DNA from: Halorubrum depositum
GTDB lineage: Archaea > Halobacteriota > Halobacteria > Halobacteriales > Haloferacaceae
Length of the DNA stretch: 64,000 nt
NCBI RefSeq assembly: GCF_007671725.1
Contig: NZ_VCNM01000001.1
Location: 372,001-436,000 of the forward strand
Direction of reading: 5' to 3'
The position numbers were made by a program, and so were the translations under genes. Below the pieces are notes generated by a model, which saw only the letters and a program-made list of their open reading frames with translations, did not search any database and had not been told where the DNA came from. Shown piece after piece: positions 25,614 through 33,992 of the stretch (position 1 is the stretch's first letter; each line of letters opens with the position of its first letter).

Positions 25614-25964
25614 ATGAGCGACGAGGCGGACGAGGGCGACGAGGTGTTGCGCGCCAGCGACATCGGCGGGGAGGGACCGCCGATCGAGGAGAAGCCGTAC
25701 AAGATCGTCTTCGAGGCCAACAAGTGCTTCGGGGCGGGGAAGTGCGCCGAGGTCGCCGACAACTGGGTGATGGACGTCCAGAGCGGGATGGCGAAGCCGC
25801 GGTCGTACTACATCGGCGAGGACGAACTGGAGGAGAACGTGCGGGCGGCAGAGGTGTGTCCCGCTAAGAAGGAACGGGGCGTAATCCACGTCGTCGACCG
25901 ACGCACGGACGAGGAGATCGCGCCCGACCCGCACGGCGACGGCACGCTCTCCGTCGACTGGTAG
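25614..25964 (+). CDS. Ferredoxin-like iron-sulfur protein (3Fe-4S/4Fe-4S single-cluster type)
   Basis: The 116-residue protein has the cluster ligands CFGAGKC (residues about 43-49) and a later CPAK (about 83), in the arrangement of short single-cluster ferredoxins (EANKCFGAGKCAEVADNWVMD and RAAEVCPAKK). Only three cysteines are visible, which fits a 3Fe-4S cluster or a 4Fe-4S cluster with a non-Cys ligand. A 30-residue acidic N-terminal extension precedes it. The electron partner is unknown. Confidence 0.85.
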   Translation: MSDEADEGDEVLRASDIGGEGPPIEEKPYKIVFEANKCFGAGKCAEVADNWVMDVQSGMAKPRSYYIGEDELEENVRAAEVCPAKKERGVIHVVDRRTDEEIAPDPHGDGTLSVDW

Positions 25965-26047
25965 CGGGTCGACGTCGGCCGACCGTCCTCCCGGCGACGC
26001 CGCCCATCCGAAAGGCGTTTCACCCCGCCGCCGGAACCGGAATCCGG

Positions 26048-26132
26048 GCGGGGGTGGCTGAGCCTGGCCAAAAGCGGCGGACTTAAGATCCGCTCCTGTA
26101 GAGGTTCGAGGGTTCGAATCCCTTCCCCCGCA
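26048..26132 (+). tRNA. tRNA-Leu (anticodon UAA)
   Basis: The 85-nt cloverleaf has acceptor GCGGGGG (26048-26054) pairing with CCCCCGC (26125-26131), discriminator A at 26132, anticodon stem GCGGA/TCCGC with loop CTTAAGA (anticodon TAA at 26084-26086), a long variable arm, and a T-loop in GGTTCGAATCC. The long variable arm and anticodon fit leucine. CCA is not encoded. Confidence 0.96.
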
Positions 26133-26361
26133 TGCTGTCGCGAGCATCCCGCGAGCGACAGCACTGGGCCGAGAAGGGATTCGAAGCGGGGAACGAAGCG
26201 AGCGCAGCGAGCGGAGTGACCGTGGTTCGAATCCCTTCCCCCGCATGCCGTCGGGAGCACCCCGCGAGCGACGGCACTGGGCCGAGAAGGGATTCGAATC
26301 AGGGAGGTCGCGCGCAGCGAAGCGAGCACGTCCGACTGTGGTTCGAATCTCTTCCCCCGCA
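26133..26361 (+). repeat. Tandem duplications of the tRNA-Leu 3' end with hairpins
   Basis: The tRNA 3' sequence (GGTTCGAATCCCTTCC plus CCCGCA) at 26111-26132 recurs at 26224-26245 (exact) and 26340-26361 (one mismatch), spaced 113 and 116 bp. Each unit starts with a hairpin: TGCTGTCGC/GCGACAGCA (26133-26141 with 26155-26163), then TGCCGTCG/CGACGGCA (26246-26253 with 26269-26276). Each unit also carries an inverted tRNA fragment, GAGAAGGGATTCGAA (26171-26185, 26284-26298), able to pair with the direct copy. The hairpin base pair T-A changes to C-G between units, so pairing is kept. These may be relics of tRNA-targeted integration or processed RNA structures. No protein gene is seen in 26133-26595. 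Confidence 0.8.
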
Positions 26362-26595
26362 CTCCTGCGGCGAGCACGCGGGGCGACTCGCGGAGAGCGG
26401 ACGCCCGCGGACCGTGCCCCGTCGAAACTCCAACGGGCGATCTACGCCGATCCGTCGGCGGTCATAGCTGGGCGACGACGTCCCTGACAAAATATGTCAG
26501 ACACTCGTCCAAATATATTCGGTGCAAAGACTTTGTTACCTCACGGTCGATCCAAGTTGTCGAGAGTATAACACGCATCTTGTCACACAACCGTT

Positions 26596-26910
26596 ATGAA
26601 TATCAAAACGAGTAGGGACGGAGACGTCCCCGTATACAAAGTCGATCTGGACGAGGCCACCGACCGATCGACGAGCAATGTAGTGGTCAGCAGTATCGCA
26701 GACTTGACTGGCCGAGACCCGAACGACCTCGATCCGTTGTGGGACAGCGTGGATCCGGAAGCGTTGGACTCGTTCGTGGACCACGCGAGCGAATACTCGA
26801 CTCCGTATCAGCTCTCTTTCCAGTACCAGGAGCACACGGTCGACATCGTCGAGAACCGATGGCTTCGGATCACCCCAACCGAAGAAGCGACTTCGTCCGC
26901 GAGCGATTAG
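26596..26910 (+). CDS. HalOD1 output domain protein
   Basis: The 104-residue protein (VVSSIADLTGRDPNDLDPLWDSVDPEALDSFVDH, then ITPTEEATS) matches the haloarchaeal HalOD1 output domain in length and motifs. Such stand-alone domains are thought to act in signalling, but their partners are unknown. An AT-rich promoter region (about 26490-26530) precedes it after the tRNA repeats. Confidence 0.85.
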   Translation: MNIKTSRDGDVPVYKVDLDEATDRSTSNVVVSSIADLTGRDPNDLDPLWDSVDPEALDSFVDHASEYSTPYQLSFQYQEHTVDIVENRWLRITPTEEATSSASD

Positions 26911-27053
26911 CTCCCGACGGTACGGCTCGTCCGGATTTCTCGACCGAGAGCGACTCTCCGTAGACCGGTCTCTCCGCGCTCGTCGCGGCGGGTTCGCGGC
27001 CGGAACCGCGTCGGAGGAAGATGCGTACGACGGAGCCGCGTGGGAGGACCGAC

Positions 27054-27506
27054 CTAACAGCAGAACATGAACGGGTACACCAAGGCGACGCGGTCGCCCT
27101 CCTCCAGCTTCGTGTCGAAGCCGTTCTCGTTCTCGTTGAAGTGGCCGTTCACGAGGATCCGGGCGTACGCGATGGTCTGCTCGCCGAGCGGGTTCTTCGT
27201 CCACGTGCCGGGGAGCTCCTCGGGCGTCGGCGCCCACCCGCTGTGGGTCGCGTCCGCCTCGGTCTCGGCGATGAGCATGTCCTGCAGCTCCGGGTACTCC
27301 GCGAACAGCTCGTCGAGGAACTCGCGGAGCGTGTCGCCAGCGAACGTGTACTCGAACTCGTACTCGCCCAGCTCCGTGCGGACGTGGCCGGTACAGCGGA
27401 CGGTGACGGTCGTCTCCGCCTCGGTCTCGGGCTCCGCCGCGGCGTCGCCCGCGTCGTCCGTCGCCTCCTCGCCGGCGGCCTCCGCCGCCTGCTGACTCGA
27501 TGACAT
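27054..27506 (-). CDS. MoaD/ThiS-like ubiquitin-fold protein ending in Cys-Cys
   Basis: The 150-residue protein starts at ATG 27506 (MSSSQQAAEAAGEE). After an acidic 30-residue leader it shows a beta-grasp pattern (TTVTVRCTGHVRTELGEYEFEYTFAGDTLREFLDELFAEYPEL). The typical C-terminal region is ILVNGHFNENENGFDTKLEEGDRVALVYPFMFCC. Sulfur-carrier and SAMP proteins normally end in Gly-Gly; here the last two residues are Cys-Cys. It is divergent from the nitric oxide reductase gene with a 158-bp shared promoter region, so a redox or maturation role with that enzyme is possible. Confidence 0.85.
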   Translation of the reverse strand: MSSSQQAAEAAGEEATDDAGDAAAEPETEAETTVTVRCTGHVRTELGEYEFEYTFAGDTLREFLDELFAEYPELQDMLIAETEADATHSGWAPTPEELPGTWTKNPLGEQTIAYARILVNGHFNENENGFDTKLEEGDRVALVYPFMFCC

Positions 27507-27664
27507 ACCCCTCCGTAGGGCGTTCCCGGGCGTAAGCGCCGCCACGAACATGTTCGCGTACCGGTTTCGGCTCGGCGACCTCGGCGGGCGTCCCGGCTCG
27601 CGGGAACGGCGGCCGAACATGTTGCCGCTAAACTGATAGGGCGAGCGGGGGCAATCCCCCGCCG

Positions 27665-29956
27665 ATGGAGCTCACACGGAAGACTATCGCGAAGGTCATC
27701 GTCGCGGCGTTCCTGCCCAACCTGGTCGTGATGGGCGCCGGGGCGTGGTTCGCGTATCAGGAGGCGCCGCCCATTCCCGAGGAGGTGGTCGGCCCCGACG
27801 GCGACGCGGTCGCGACCGGCGAGTCGATCCGGGACGGGAAGGCGGCGTTCCAGCAGTACGGACTGATGAACCACGGGTCGATCCTCGGCAACGGCGCGTA
27901 CTACGGCGAGGACTACACCGCCGACACGCTCGACCTGAAGGCCGCGCACATGCGCGAGTACTACGCGCGGGAGGAGTACGGGACCGGCTACGACTCGCTC
28001 GACGCCTCTGAGCGGGCGGGGATCGACCAGACGGTCCGCGACGACCTCGACAGCGCGCACGACGGCGGGGCGATCGAGTACTCCGCCGCGGAGGTGTACG
28101 CCCACGAGCGGGTGCGCGAGACGTACGTCGAGCGGTACCACGAGGGCGACCACGACCGGGGCGTCCCCGTCGGGATGATCGAGTCTCGCGAGGGGGCCGA
28201 GGAGTTCGCCGACTTCGCGCTGTGGACGGCGTGGTTCTCCCACACCGACCGGCCCGGATCCGACAACTCCTACACGAACGAGTGGCCATACTCGCCGCCC
28301 GCCGGCAACGACGCCACCGGCGCCGCGATGGTGTGGAGCGTGATCGCGATGGTGCTGCTCGTCGGCGCGGCCGGCGCCGCCATCCTGCTGTACAAGTCGG
28401 TGAAGCTCCCGGAGCCGTCGGCCGAGGGCATCTCGGTGCCGGAGCCGGGCGACGTGAGCGTCTTCCCGAGCCAGCGCGCGGCGCTCAGGTTCGTCCCCGT
28501 CGCCGCCGGATTGTTCCTCGCGCAGGTGTTGCTGGGCGGGTTGCTGGCGCATTTCTACATCGAACGCGCGGGCTTCTTCGGGATCGAGGAGCTGTTCGGC
28601 GTCCACATCCTCCAGCTGCTCCCCTTCGCCATCGCGAAGACGTGGCACATCGACCTCGGCATCCTCTGGATCGCGTCGACGTGGCTCGGCGCCGGGCTGT
28701 TCCTCCCGCCGCTCCTGACCGGCCACGAGCCGCGGAATCAGGCCCGGTACGTCAACGTCCTGCTGGGCGCGCTCGTGGTCGTGGTCGGCGGCGGGATGGC
28801 CGGCATCTGGCTCGGCGCCAACGGCTACCTCCCCGGCGAGCTCTGGTGGCTCCTCGGCAACGAGGGGTTGGAGTACCTCGAGGTCGGAAAGGTGTGGCAG
28901 GGCGGCCTGCTCGTGGGGTTCGTCCTCTGGGCCGTGCTCGCGGTCCGGGGACTCAAACCCCTGCTCGACCGCGAGCCGATATACGGGCTCGCGCACATGA
29001 TCCTCTACGCGGGCGGCTCGATCACCCTGCTGTTCGTCGCCGGCTTCCTGTTCACGCCGTCGACGAACATCGCCGTCACGGAGTTCTGGCGGTGGTGGGT
29101 CGTCCACATGTGGGTCGAGGGCGCCTTCGAGTTCTTCATCGTCGCGATCATCGGGCTCACCTTGGTGTCGATGAACCTCCTCACCCGTCGCAGCGCCGAG
29201 AAGGCGGTGATGCTGCAGGCGCTGCTGGTGATGGGGACCGGCGTCATCGGCGTCTCCCACCACTACTGGTGGGTCGGGATGCCCGACTACTGGGTGCCGA
29301 TCGGGAGCGTCTTCTCGACGCTGGAGCTGCTCCCGCTGATCTTCATCCTCTACGAGGCCATCGGTCAGTACCGGGCGATGACGGGCTCCGGCGGGTTCCC
29401 CTACACGCTCCCGTTCATGTTCATCGTCGCCAGCGGGGTGTGGAACTTCGTCGGCGCCGGGGTGCTCGGCTTCTTCATCAACCTCCCGCTCGTCAACTAC
29501 TACGAGCACGGCACCTACCTCACCGTCGGTCACGCCCACGCGGCGATGTTCGGCGCCTTCGGGTTCCTCGCGCTCGGGATGGTCGCGTACATGCTCCAGC
29601 TGTCGATCGACCCCGACCGCTGGGACGGCTCGTGGCTCCGCGCCTCGTTCTGGCTCTGGAACGTCGGGCTCGCGCTGATGGTGTTCGTCTCAGTGCTCCC
29701 GGTCGGATTCCTCCAGCTCGACGTCGCGTTCACGGAGAGCTACGCCGCGGCTCGCAGCCTCGCGTTCTACGAGCGACCGCTCGTCCAGGCGCTGTTCTGG
29801 GCGCGGCTCCCGGGCGACACGCTGCTCATCCTCGGCACCGTCGTCTACGCCGCCGACGTGGTTCGGAAGCGCTTCGTGCTCCGGCGCTCCGAGGACGACC
29901 CGACCGTCGACGACATGGCCGTCGCGGAGGGGATCGTCGGCGGCGACGACGACTGA
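27665..29956 (+). CDS. norB: Quinol-dependent nitric oxide reductase (qNOR)
   Basis: The 763-residue single-chain enzyme reduces NO to N2O using quinol. It has an N-terminal membrane helix and a periplasmic-type domain (FQQYGLMNHGSILGNGAYYGEDYTADTL) like the cytochrome c-derived region of qNOR but without CxxCH. A NorB-type catalytic core of about twelve helices follows. Ligand motifs are visible: VHMWVEGAFEFF (His and Glu of the FeB site), SHHYWWVG (the adjacent His pair) and GHAHAAMFGAFG. No norC is present, as expected for the fused type. Denitrification or NO detoxification is the role. No other nir/nos genes are in the window. Confidence 0.95.
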   Translation: MELTRKTIAKVIVAAFLPNLVVMGAGAWFAYQEAPPIPEEVVGPDGDAVATGESIRDGKAAFQQYGLMNHGSILGNGAYYGEDYTADTLDLKAAHMREYYAREEYGTGYDSLDASERAGIDQTVRDDLDSAHDGGAIEYSAAEVYAHERVRETYVERYHEGDHDRGVPVGMIESREGAEEFADFALWTAWFSHTDRPGSDNSYTNEWPYSPPAGNDATGAAMVWSVIAMVLLVGAAGAAILLYKSVKLPEPSAEGISVPEPGDVSVFPSQRAALRFVPVAAGLFLAQVLLGGLLAHFYIERAGFFGIEELFGVHILQLLPFAIAKTWHIDLGILWIASTWLGAGLFLPPLLTGHEPRNQARYVNVLLGALVVVVGGGMAGIWLGANGYLPGELWWLLGNEGLEYLEVGKVWQGGLLVGFVLWAVLAVRGLKPLLDREPIYGLAHMILYAGGSITLLFVAGFLFTPSTNIAVTEFWRWWVVHMWVEGAFEFFIVAIIGLTLVSMNLLTRRSAEKAVMLQALLVMGTGVIGVSHHYWWVGMPDYWVPIGSVFSTLELLPLIFILYEAIGQYRAMTGSGGFPYTLPFMFIVASGVWNFVGAGVLGFFINLPLVNYYEHGTYLTVGHAHAAMFGAFGFLALGMVAYMLQLSIDPDRWDGSWLRASFWLWNVGLALMVFVSVLPVGFLQLDVAFTESYAAARSLAFYERPLVQALFWARLPGDTLLILGTVVYAADVVRKRFVLRRSEDDPTVDDMAVAEGIVGGDDD

Positions 29957-29966
29957 GCGGGCGACC

Positions 29967-30017
29967 GCTCACCGCAGTCGGTCGCTCACCGCAGTCGGTC
30001 GCTCACCGAAGCCGGTC
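29967..30017. repeat. 17-bp tandem repeat, three copies
   Basis: GCTCACCGCAGTCGGTC is repeated at 29967-29983 and 29984-30000, with a third copy at 30001-30017 differing at two positions. A partial fourth unit (GTTCACCG) follows. The third unit carries the stop codon of the gene on the minus strand (30003-30452), so slippage here could shift that protein's C-terminus. It lies between convergent gene ends. Confidence 0.75.
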
Positions 30018-30452
30018 GTTCACCGCGCGCCGGATGCGGTCAATGAAGCCGGAGTCATCGACGGACCGGGGCTCGATGAGCTCCCAGTCGGCCCGCTCGG
30101 CCGCCTCGCGGATCGGGCGGTACTCGAAGCCGACGTGCGTCGCGACGCGGCGGTCGGACGGGGAGGTCCCCACGAAGACGTGTCGGGGCGTGTCGGCCTC
30201 GTCGTAGACGTCGCCGAGCGTCCCCCACTTGTCCCAGTTGCGGAGCGCGTAGTCGTTCTCGACGCCGTGTTCGCGGACGAACCGCTCGACTGCGTCGGCG
30301 TCGTTGGCGACGATCCCGACGTACCGGCTCCACCGGCGGGCCTCCGCGAACGCCGCCGCGGGGTCGGCGAGCCGCCGCGCCGCGCCGAGCGAGAGGACGA
30401 GCGTCAGCTCGCCGCTCCGGGTCGCGGGGTCGTCGTCGACGTCGAGGCTCAT
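30003..30452 (-). CDS. Conserved haloarchaeal protein of unknown function
   Basis: The 149-residue protein from ATG 30452 (MSLDVDDDPATRSGELTLVLSLGAARRLADP) has an alpha/beta pattern: RYVGIVANDADAVERFVREHGVENDYALRNWDKWGTLGDVYDEA, then HVFVGTSPSDRRVATHVGFEYRP. It resembles a family that I recall as DUF7124. There are no metal or membrane motifs. Its 3' end falls in the 17-bp tandem repeat. The function is unknown. Confidence 0.8.
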   Translation of the reverse strand: MSLDVDDDPATRSGELTLVLSLGAARRLADPAAAFAEARRWSRYVGIVANDADAVERFVREHGVENDYALRNWDKWGTLGDVYDEADTPRHVFVGTSPSDRRVATHVGFEYRPIREAAERADWELIEPRSVDDSGFIDRIRRAVNDRLR

Positions 30453-30534
30453 GGACGCTCGTTTGCGGTTCGACCGCGACCGACTAAACCGTGTGGGGAG
30501 GCTTATGAGGGGCGCGGGCGTCGCTGGCGGTGAC

Positions 30535-31362
30535 ATGGAGTTCGAGGCCACCTTCGGCACGGACGCGCCGGTGATCGGCATGGTACACCTCCCGCCCCTC
30601 CCGGGCGCGCCGAAGGCGCCGGCGGACGGCGCCCGCGCGATGCGGGACGCGCTCGACCGCGCCGCGGCCGACGCCCGCGCCCTCGACCGCGGCGGCGTCG
30701 ACGGGGTCATGATCGAGAACTTCGGCGACGCCCCCTTCTACCCCGACGACGCGCCGAAACACGTCGTCGCGGCGGTCACGCGCGCCGCGACCGCGGTCGC
30801 CGCCGAGACCGACCTCCCGATCGGGGTCAACGTCCTGCGGAACGACGCCGAGGCCGCGCTCTCCGTCGCGGCCGCGGTCGGCGCCGACTACGTCCGGGTG
30901 AACGTCCACACCGGCGCCCGCGTCACGGACCAGGGGATCGTGCAGGGGAAGGCCCACGAGACGCTCCGGCTCCGGGAGGCGCTCGGCGTCGACGTCGGGA
31001 TATTCGCCGACACCGACGTGAAGCATTCCGCGCCGCTGTCGGCGGAGGGACACACCGCGGAGTCGTTCGCCGACACCGCCGAGCGCGGCCTCGCCGACGC
31101 CGTCGTCGCCTCCGGACGGGGGACCGGCGAGGAGACCGACCCGGAGGCGCTGGCGGCGGTCGTCGCCGAGCGCGACGCGCACGGGCTCGACACGCCGGTC
31201 CTCGTCGGGAGCGGAGCCACCGCCGAGACGGTCGCCGACGCCCTCTCGGTCGCCGACGGCGTCATCGTCGGCACGGCGCTCAAGGAGGGCGGCGAGACGA
31301 CCGCTCCGGTCGACTCGGAGCGGGTCGCCGAACTCGTCTCGCGGGCGGACGAGGCGCGGTGA
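30535..31362 (+). CDS. BtpA/SgcQ family TIM-barrel protein
   Basis: The 275-residue protein starts at ATG 30535. Typical motifs are VIGMVHLPPLPGAPKAP, GVDGVMIENFGDAPFYPDD, PIGVNVLRNDAEAAL, YVRVNVHTGARVTDQGIVQGKAHE and VGSGATAETVADAL. These give the BtpA fold, a TIM barrel first linked to photosystem I biogenesis in cyanobacteria. In archaea the role is unclear, perhaps a sugar or nucleoside-related lyase. It is convergent with the PfkB kinase gene, and such neighbours often share nucleoside or sugar metabolism, which is an inference here. Confidence 0.9.
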   Translation: MEFEATFGTDAPVIGMVHLPPLPGAPKAPADGARAMRDALDRAAADARALDRGGVDGVMIENFGDAPFYPDDAPKHVVAAVTRAATAVAAETDLPIGVNVLRNDAEAALSVAAAVGADYVRVNVHTGARVTDQGIVQGKAHETLRLREALGVDVGIFADTDVKHSAPLSAEGHTAESFADTAERGLADAVVASGRGTGEETDPEALAAVVAERDAHGLDTPVLVGSGATAETVADALSVADGVIVGTALKEGGETTAPVDSERVAELVSRADEAR

Positions 31363-31380
31363 GTTCGAACCGGACTCGGG

Positions 31381-32400
31381 TCACGCCCGCGCCGCGAGGA
31401 ACCGCTCGACCGCCTCGCGGGTCGGAAGCCCGCCCTGTGCGAACCGCTCGGTGCAGTTGATCGCGGCGACCGCGGCCGCGAAGCGGACGCCGTCAGCGAG
31501 CGCGACGGACCCCGCGGCCGCGGCACCGCCGCCGTCTCCCGCGACCCACCGATCGATCAGCCCGGCGACGAACGCGTCGCCGGCGCCCGTCGCGTCCACG
31601 ACGTCGACGTCGAAGGCGTCGAACCGGCGAACGCCGCCGTCGGCGATCACCGTCATCCCGTCGCCGCCGTGCGTGAGGACGGCGCGGGGCCAGGCCGCCT
31701 CGGCGGTGTCATCGCGGGAATCGTCGACCGGCCCGGTCCGCGCCCGCTGCGCGGCCGCGATCCGCTCGACTGCGGCTGCCTCGCCCCCGAAGTAGGCCGC
31801 GGCTGCGACGTCGCCGGCGACGAACAGGTCGGCGGCGTACAGGAGTCGGTGAACGGTCTCCGGTTCGGTGCCGCGGCCGACGAGCTCCTCGACCGGACCA
31901 GAGAGGTCGAAGACGAGCGCGGGCGGGTCGGGGGTCGCCTCGACGAGTTCGAGAACGCCCCGCGAGACCGCGTCGGGCGTGTAGCCGGTGAGGAAGGCGA
32001 CGTCGGCGGCGGCGATCGCCTCGCGGTCGGCGGCCGCGAGGCGGAGTTCGCGGAAGCTCTCGCCCGTCGTGACGATCGCGCGCTCACCGTCGGGCGCGCT
32101 GAGGACGAGGGAGCGGGTCGACGGGTCGTCGCCGACCGCCACGCGCGAGGCGTCCACGCCGGTCTCGGCGAGGTACTCGCGGGCGCGGCGGCCGTACTCG
32201 TCGTCGCCGACGCGGCTGACGAGGCCGACGTCGCGGCCGAGGCGGTCGAGCGCGACGGCGACGTTCGCGCCGACGCCGCCGAACGCGGACGTCACCTCGC
32301 TCGCGTACGCGCCGCCGTCCGGCTCGGGGAGGTTGCTGACGGCGTACCACTCGTCTATCGCCGCGGCGCCGACCGCGACGATCGAGGGGGTCTCGCTCAT
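31381..32400 (-). CDS. PfkB family carbohydrate or nucleoside kinase
   Basis: The 339-residue ribokinase-fold protein has the N-terminal substrate motif FGGVGANVAVALDRLGRDVGLVSRVGDDEYG and the C-terminal ATP/anion-hole signature VDATGAGDAFVAGLID. The catalytic Asp is the one in GAGD. The substrate is undetermined: sugar, sugar phosphate or nucleoside. The deaminase gene lies 30 bp upstream on the same strand, suggesting a nucleoside or purine salvage unit. Confidence 0.92.
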   Translation of the reverse strand: MSETPSIVAVGAAAIDEWYAVSNLPEPDGGAYASEVTSAFGGVGANVAVALDRLGRDVGLVSRVGDDEYGRRAREYLAETGVDASRVAVGDDPSTRSLVLSAPDGERAIVTTGESFRELRLAAADREAIAAADVAFLTGYTPDAVSRGVLELVEATPDPPALVFDLSGPVEELVGRGTEPETVHRLLYAADLFVAGDVAAAAYFGGEAAAVERIAAAQRARTGPVDDSRDDTAEAAWPRAVLTHGGDGMTVIADGGVRRFDAFDVDVVDATGAGDAFVAGLIDRWVAGDGGGAAAAGSVALADGVRFAAAVAAINCTERFAQGGLPTREAVERFLAARA

Positions 32401-32430
32401 CGGGACGGCGGAGTTCGGCCGGCCGGCACG

Positions 32431-32949
32431 CTACGGCTCCCCCGTCCCGTCGCCCCCGTAGAACGACTCGTGGAGCGCCATCGCGGCCTCGGTCGCGACC
32501 GGCCCCTCGACCGTCGTCTCCCCGTCTGCCCGGCGGATAACTTCCTCGCAGGGGATCGCGACGACGTCGCCGGCGAGCTCGTCGAGCGTCGCGCCCGAGA
32601 CGCCGAAGACGACCCGGCCGAGTCCGGCGTAGTGGATCCCGGTCGCGCACATCGGACAGGGCTCCGTGCTGGCGTACATGGTACAGCGCGCCCGCTCGTC
32701 GGCGTCGAGCTCGCGGCCGGCCCGCCGCGCGAGCGCCAGCTCCGGGTGGGCCGCGATGTCGTCCCCGCTCCGGATCTCGTTGCGTGCCTCGGCGACGACC
32801 TCGCCGTCGACGACGAGGAGCGCCCCGAACGGGGTGTTCCCGCGCTCCACCGCCTCCTCGGCGAGCTCGATCGCGCGGCCGACGAACGCGCGGTCGCTCG
32901 CCTCGACGCGGCCGTCCCCGCTCTCGCCTCTCTCAGTCGGCTCCGTCAT
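32431..32949 (-). CDS. Zinc-dependent nucleoside/base deaminase (CDA superfamily)
   Basis: The 172-residue protein from ATG 32949 has the zinc site motifs of the cytidine/guanine deaminase family: HPELALARRA (HxE, where HAE is usual) and STEPCPMCATGI (PCxxC). The glutamate of HPE supplies the proton shuttle. Overall similarity is to guanine deaminase and TadA-like nucleoside deaminases (TPFGALLVVDGEVVAEARNE). It is probably co-transcribed with the PfkB kinase gene 30 bp downstream. Confidence 0.9.
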   Translation of the reverse strand: MTEPTERGESGDGRVEASDRAFVGRAIELAEEAVERGNTPFGALLVVDGEVVAEARNEIRSGDDIAAHPELALARRAGRELDADERARCTMYASTEPCPMCATGIHYAGLGRVVFGVSGATLDELAGDVVAIPCEEVIRRADGETTVEGPVATEAAMALHESFYGGDGTGEP

Positions 32950-32973
32950 ACGGGCGTGTTCGACCGCGGGCAC

Positions 32974-33276
32974 CTAATCCTTCCTGCGATCCGGTGGGTC
33001 GTCCCCGCTCTCGTCGGTCGGGGCGCTTTCGTCGGTCGAATCGCCGTCTTCGGTCGGCCCGTCCGCATCCCGCGACCGCCGCACGTCGCGGAGCGCGTCG
33101 ACGGCGTCGTCGGTCGCCGCGGTCCGGGTCTCGTTCGCGGCGTCCGGGTCGAGGCCCGCGGGCTCCCCGTCAGCGTCGCTCTCGTCGTCGGAGGCGTCCT
33201 CGGCCGGCGGTTCACCGGCCTCGTCGCCGCCGAGATCCCCGGCGATCCACGCGCGCAGTCGCGACAGGAGCCCCAT
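32974..33276 (-). CDS. Small acidic hypothetical protein
   Basis: The 100-residue protein starts MGLLSRLRAWIAGDLGGDEAGEPP, a short amphipathic or hydrophobic N-terminal helix, followed by a very acidic, Asp/Glu/Ser/Thr-rich, probably disordered chain. Its start lies 6 bp beyond the stop of the upstream gene, in a same-strand chain (33993-34172, 33283-33990, 32974-33276). The function is unknown. The coding assignment rests mainly on this tight spacing. Confidence 0.6.
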   Translation of the reverse strand: MGLLSRLRAWIAGDLGGDEAGEPPAEDASDDESDADGEPAGLDPDAANETRTAATDDAVDALRDVRRSRDADGPTEDGDSTDESAPTDESGDDPPDRRKD

Positions 33277-33282
33277 CGGTCG

Positions 33283-33990
33283 TCAGTAGTTCCGGAACAG
33301 CAGCGCGCGCACGTCGTCTTTGGTGCGCGCCGTCTCGACGTCGCCGTCGGGCAGTTCGACCTCGTACCGCGCGTCGCCGTCCGCCTCGCGCCACTTGTCG
33401 TCGTGGGTGTCGAGGAGGCTCATCATCGCGTCGAGCTGGCTGGCGCCGGCGTCGTCGCCCGCGTCCTCGACCGCCGCCCCGTCGTCCGCCGACTCCGGCG
33501 CCTCGCTCTCGTCGGCGGGGGACGGTTCGCCCCCGTCGCCGCCGAGGTCGACGTCGACCCACGAGAACGGGTCCGCCGACAGCGACTCGGCCGCGTCGAG
33601 GACCGCGTCGACCAGCTCGGCCTTCGTCATGTCGCTGCGGCCGGCCACGTCGAACGCGGCCGCGACCTCGTACAGGTCCATCTCCTCGGCGGCGTCCGGG
33701 TCGCCGCGCCGGCGCGGGCGCGATTCGAGCCGCTCGCGGGCGCGGTCGCGGTCGAACGGACGGTCGCCGTTTGAGGTCGTGTCCGCCGCGTCGCCGGGCG
33801 CGTCCCCTCCGAGCGCGGCCGGGTCGGCCTCGCGCTGGGGGTCGTCGACGGCGTCGGCCAGATCGAGGAGGTACGCGAGCGTGTCCTCCGCGTCGACGGA
33901 GGCGTACGGGCCGGCGTGGGTCGCCGTCAGTTCCTCGCGGAGCGACTCGATGCGGTCGCGGTGGTCGTCGGTTATCTCGATGGTCGGCAT
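33283..33990 (-). CDS. Conserved acidic protein with SAP/Rho-N-like helix
   Basis: The 235-residue protein begins MPTIEITDDHRDRIESLREELTATHAGPYASV, a helical haloarchaeal N-terminal module. It is followed by a disordered acidic linker and MTKAELVDAVLDAAESL, a Rho-N/SAP-like helix-extended-helix (about residues 120-136). It ends with a short beta-rich domain (ARYEVELPDGDVETARTKDDVRALLFRNY). A nucleic-acid role is possible but unproven. The stop of the upstream zinc-ribbon gene lies 2 bp before its ATG. Confidence 0.8.
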   Translation of the reverse strand: MPTIEITDDHRDRIESLREELTATHAGPYASVDAEDTLAYLLDLADAVDDPQREADPAALGGDAPGDAADTTSNGDRPFDRDRARERLESRPRRRGDPDAAEEMDLYEVAAAFDVAGRSDMTKAELVDAVLDAAESLSADPFSWVDVDLGGDGGEPSPADESEAPESADDGAAVEDAGDDAGASQLDAMMSLLDTHDDKWREADGDARYEVELPDGDVETARTKDDVRALLFRNY

Positions 33991-33992
33991 TG

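Noticed and set aside
26132-26487. ORFs spanning the tRNA-Leu downstream repeats
   Set aside because: They only translate tandem tRNA fragments and hairpins, show no protein-like conservation and are explained by the repeat.
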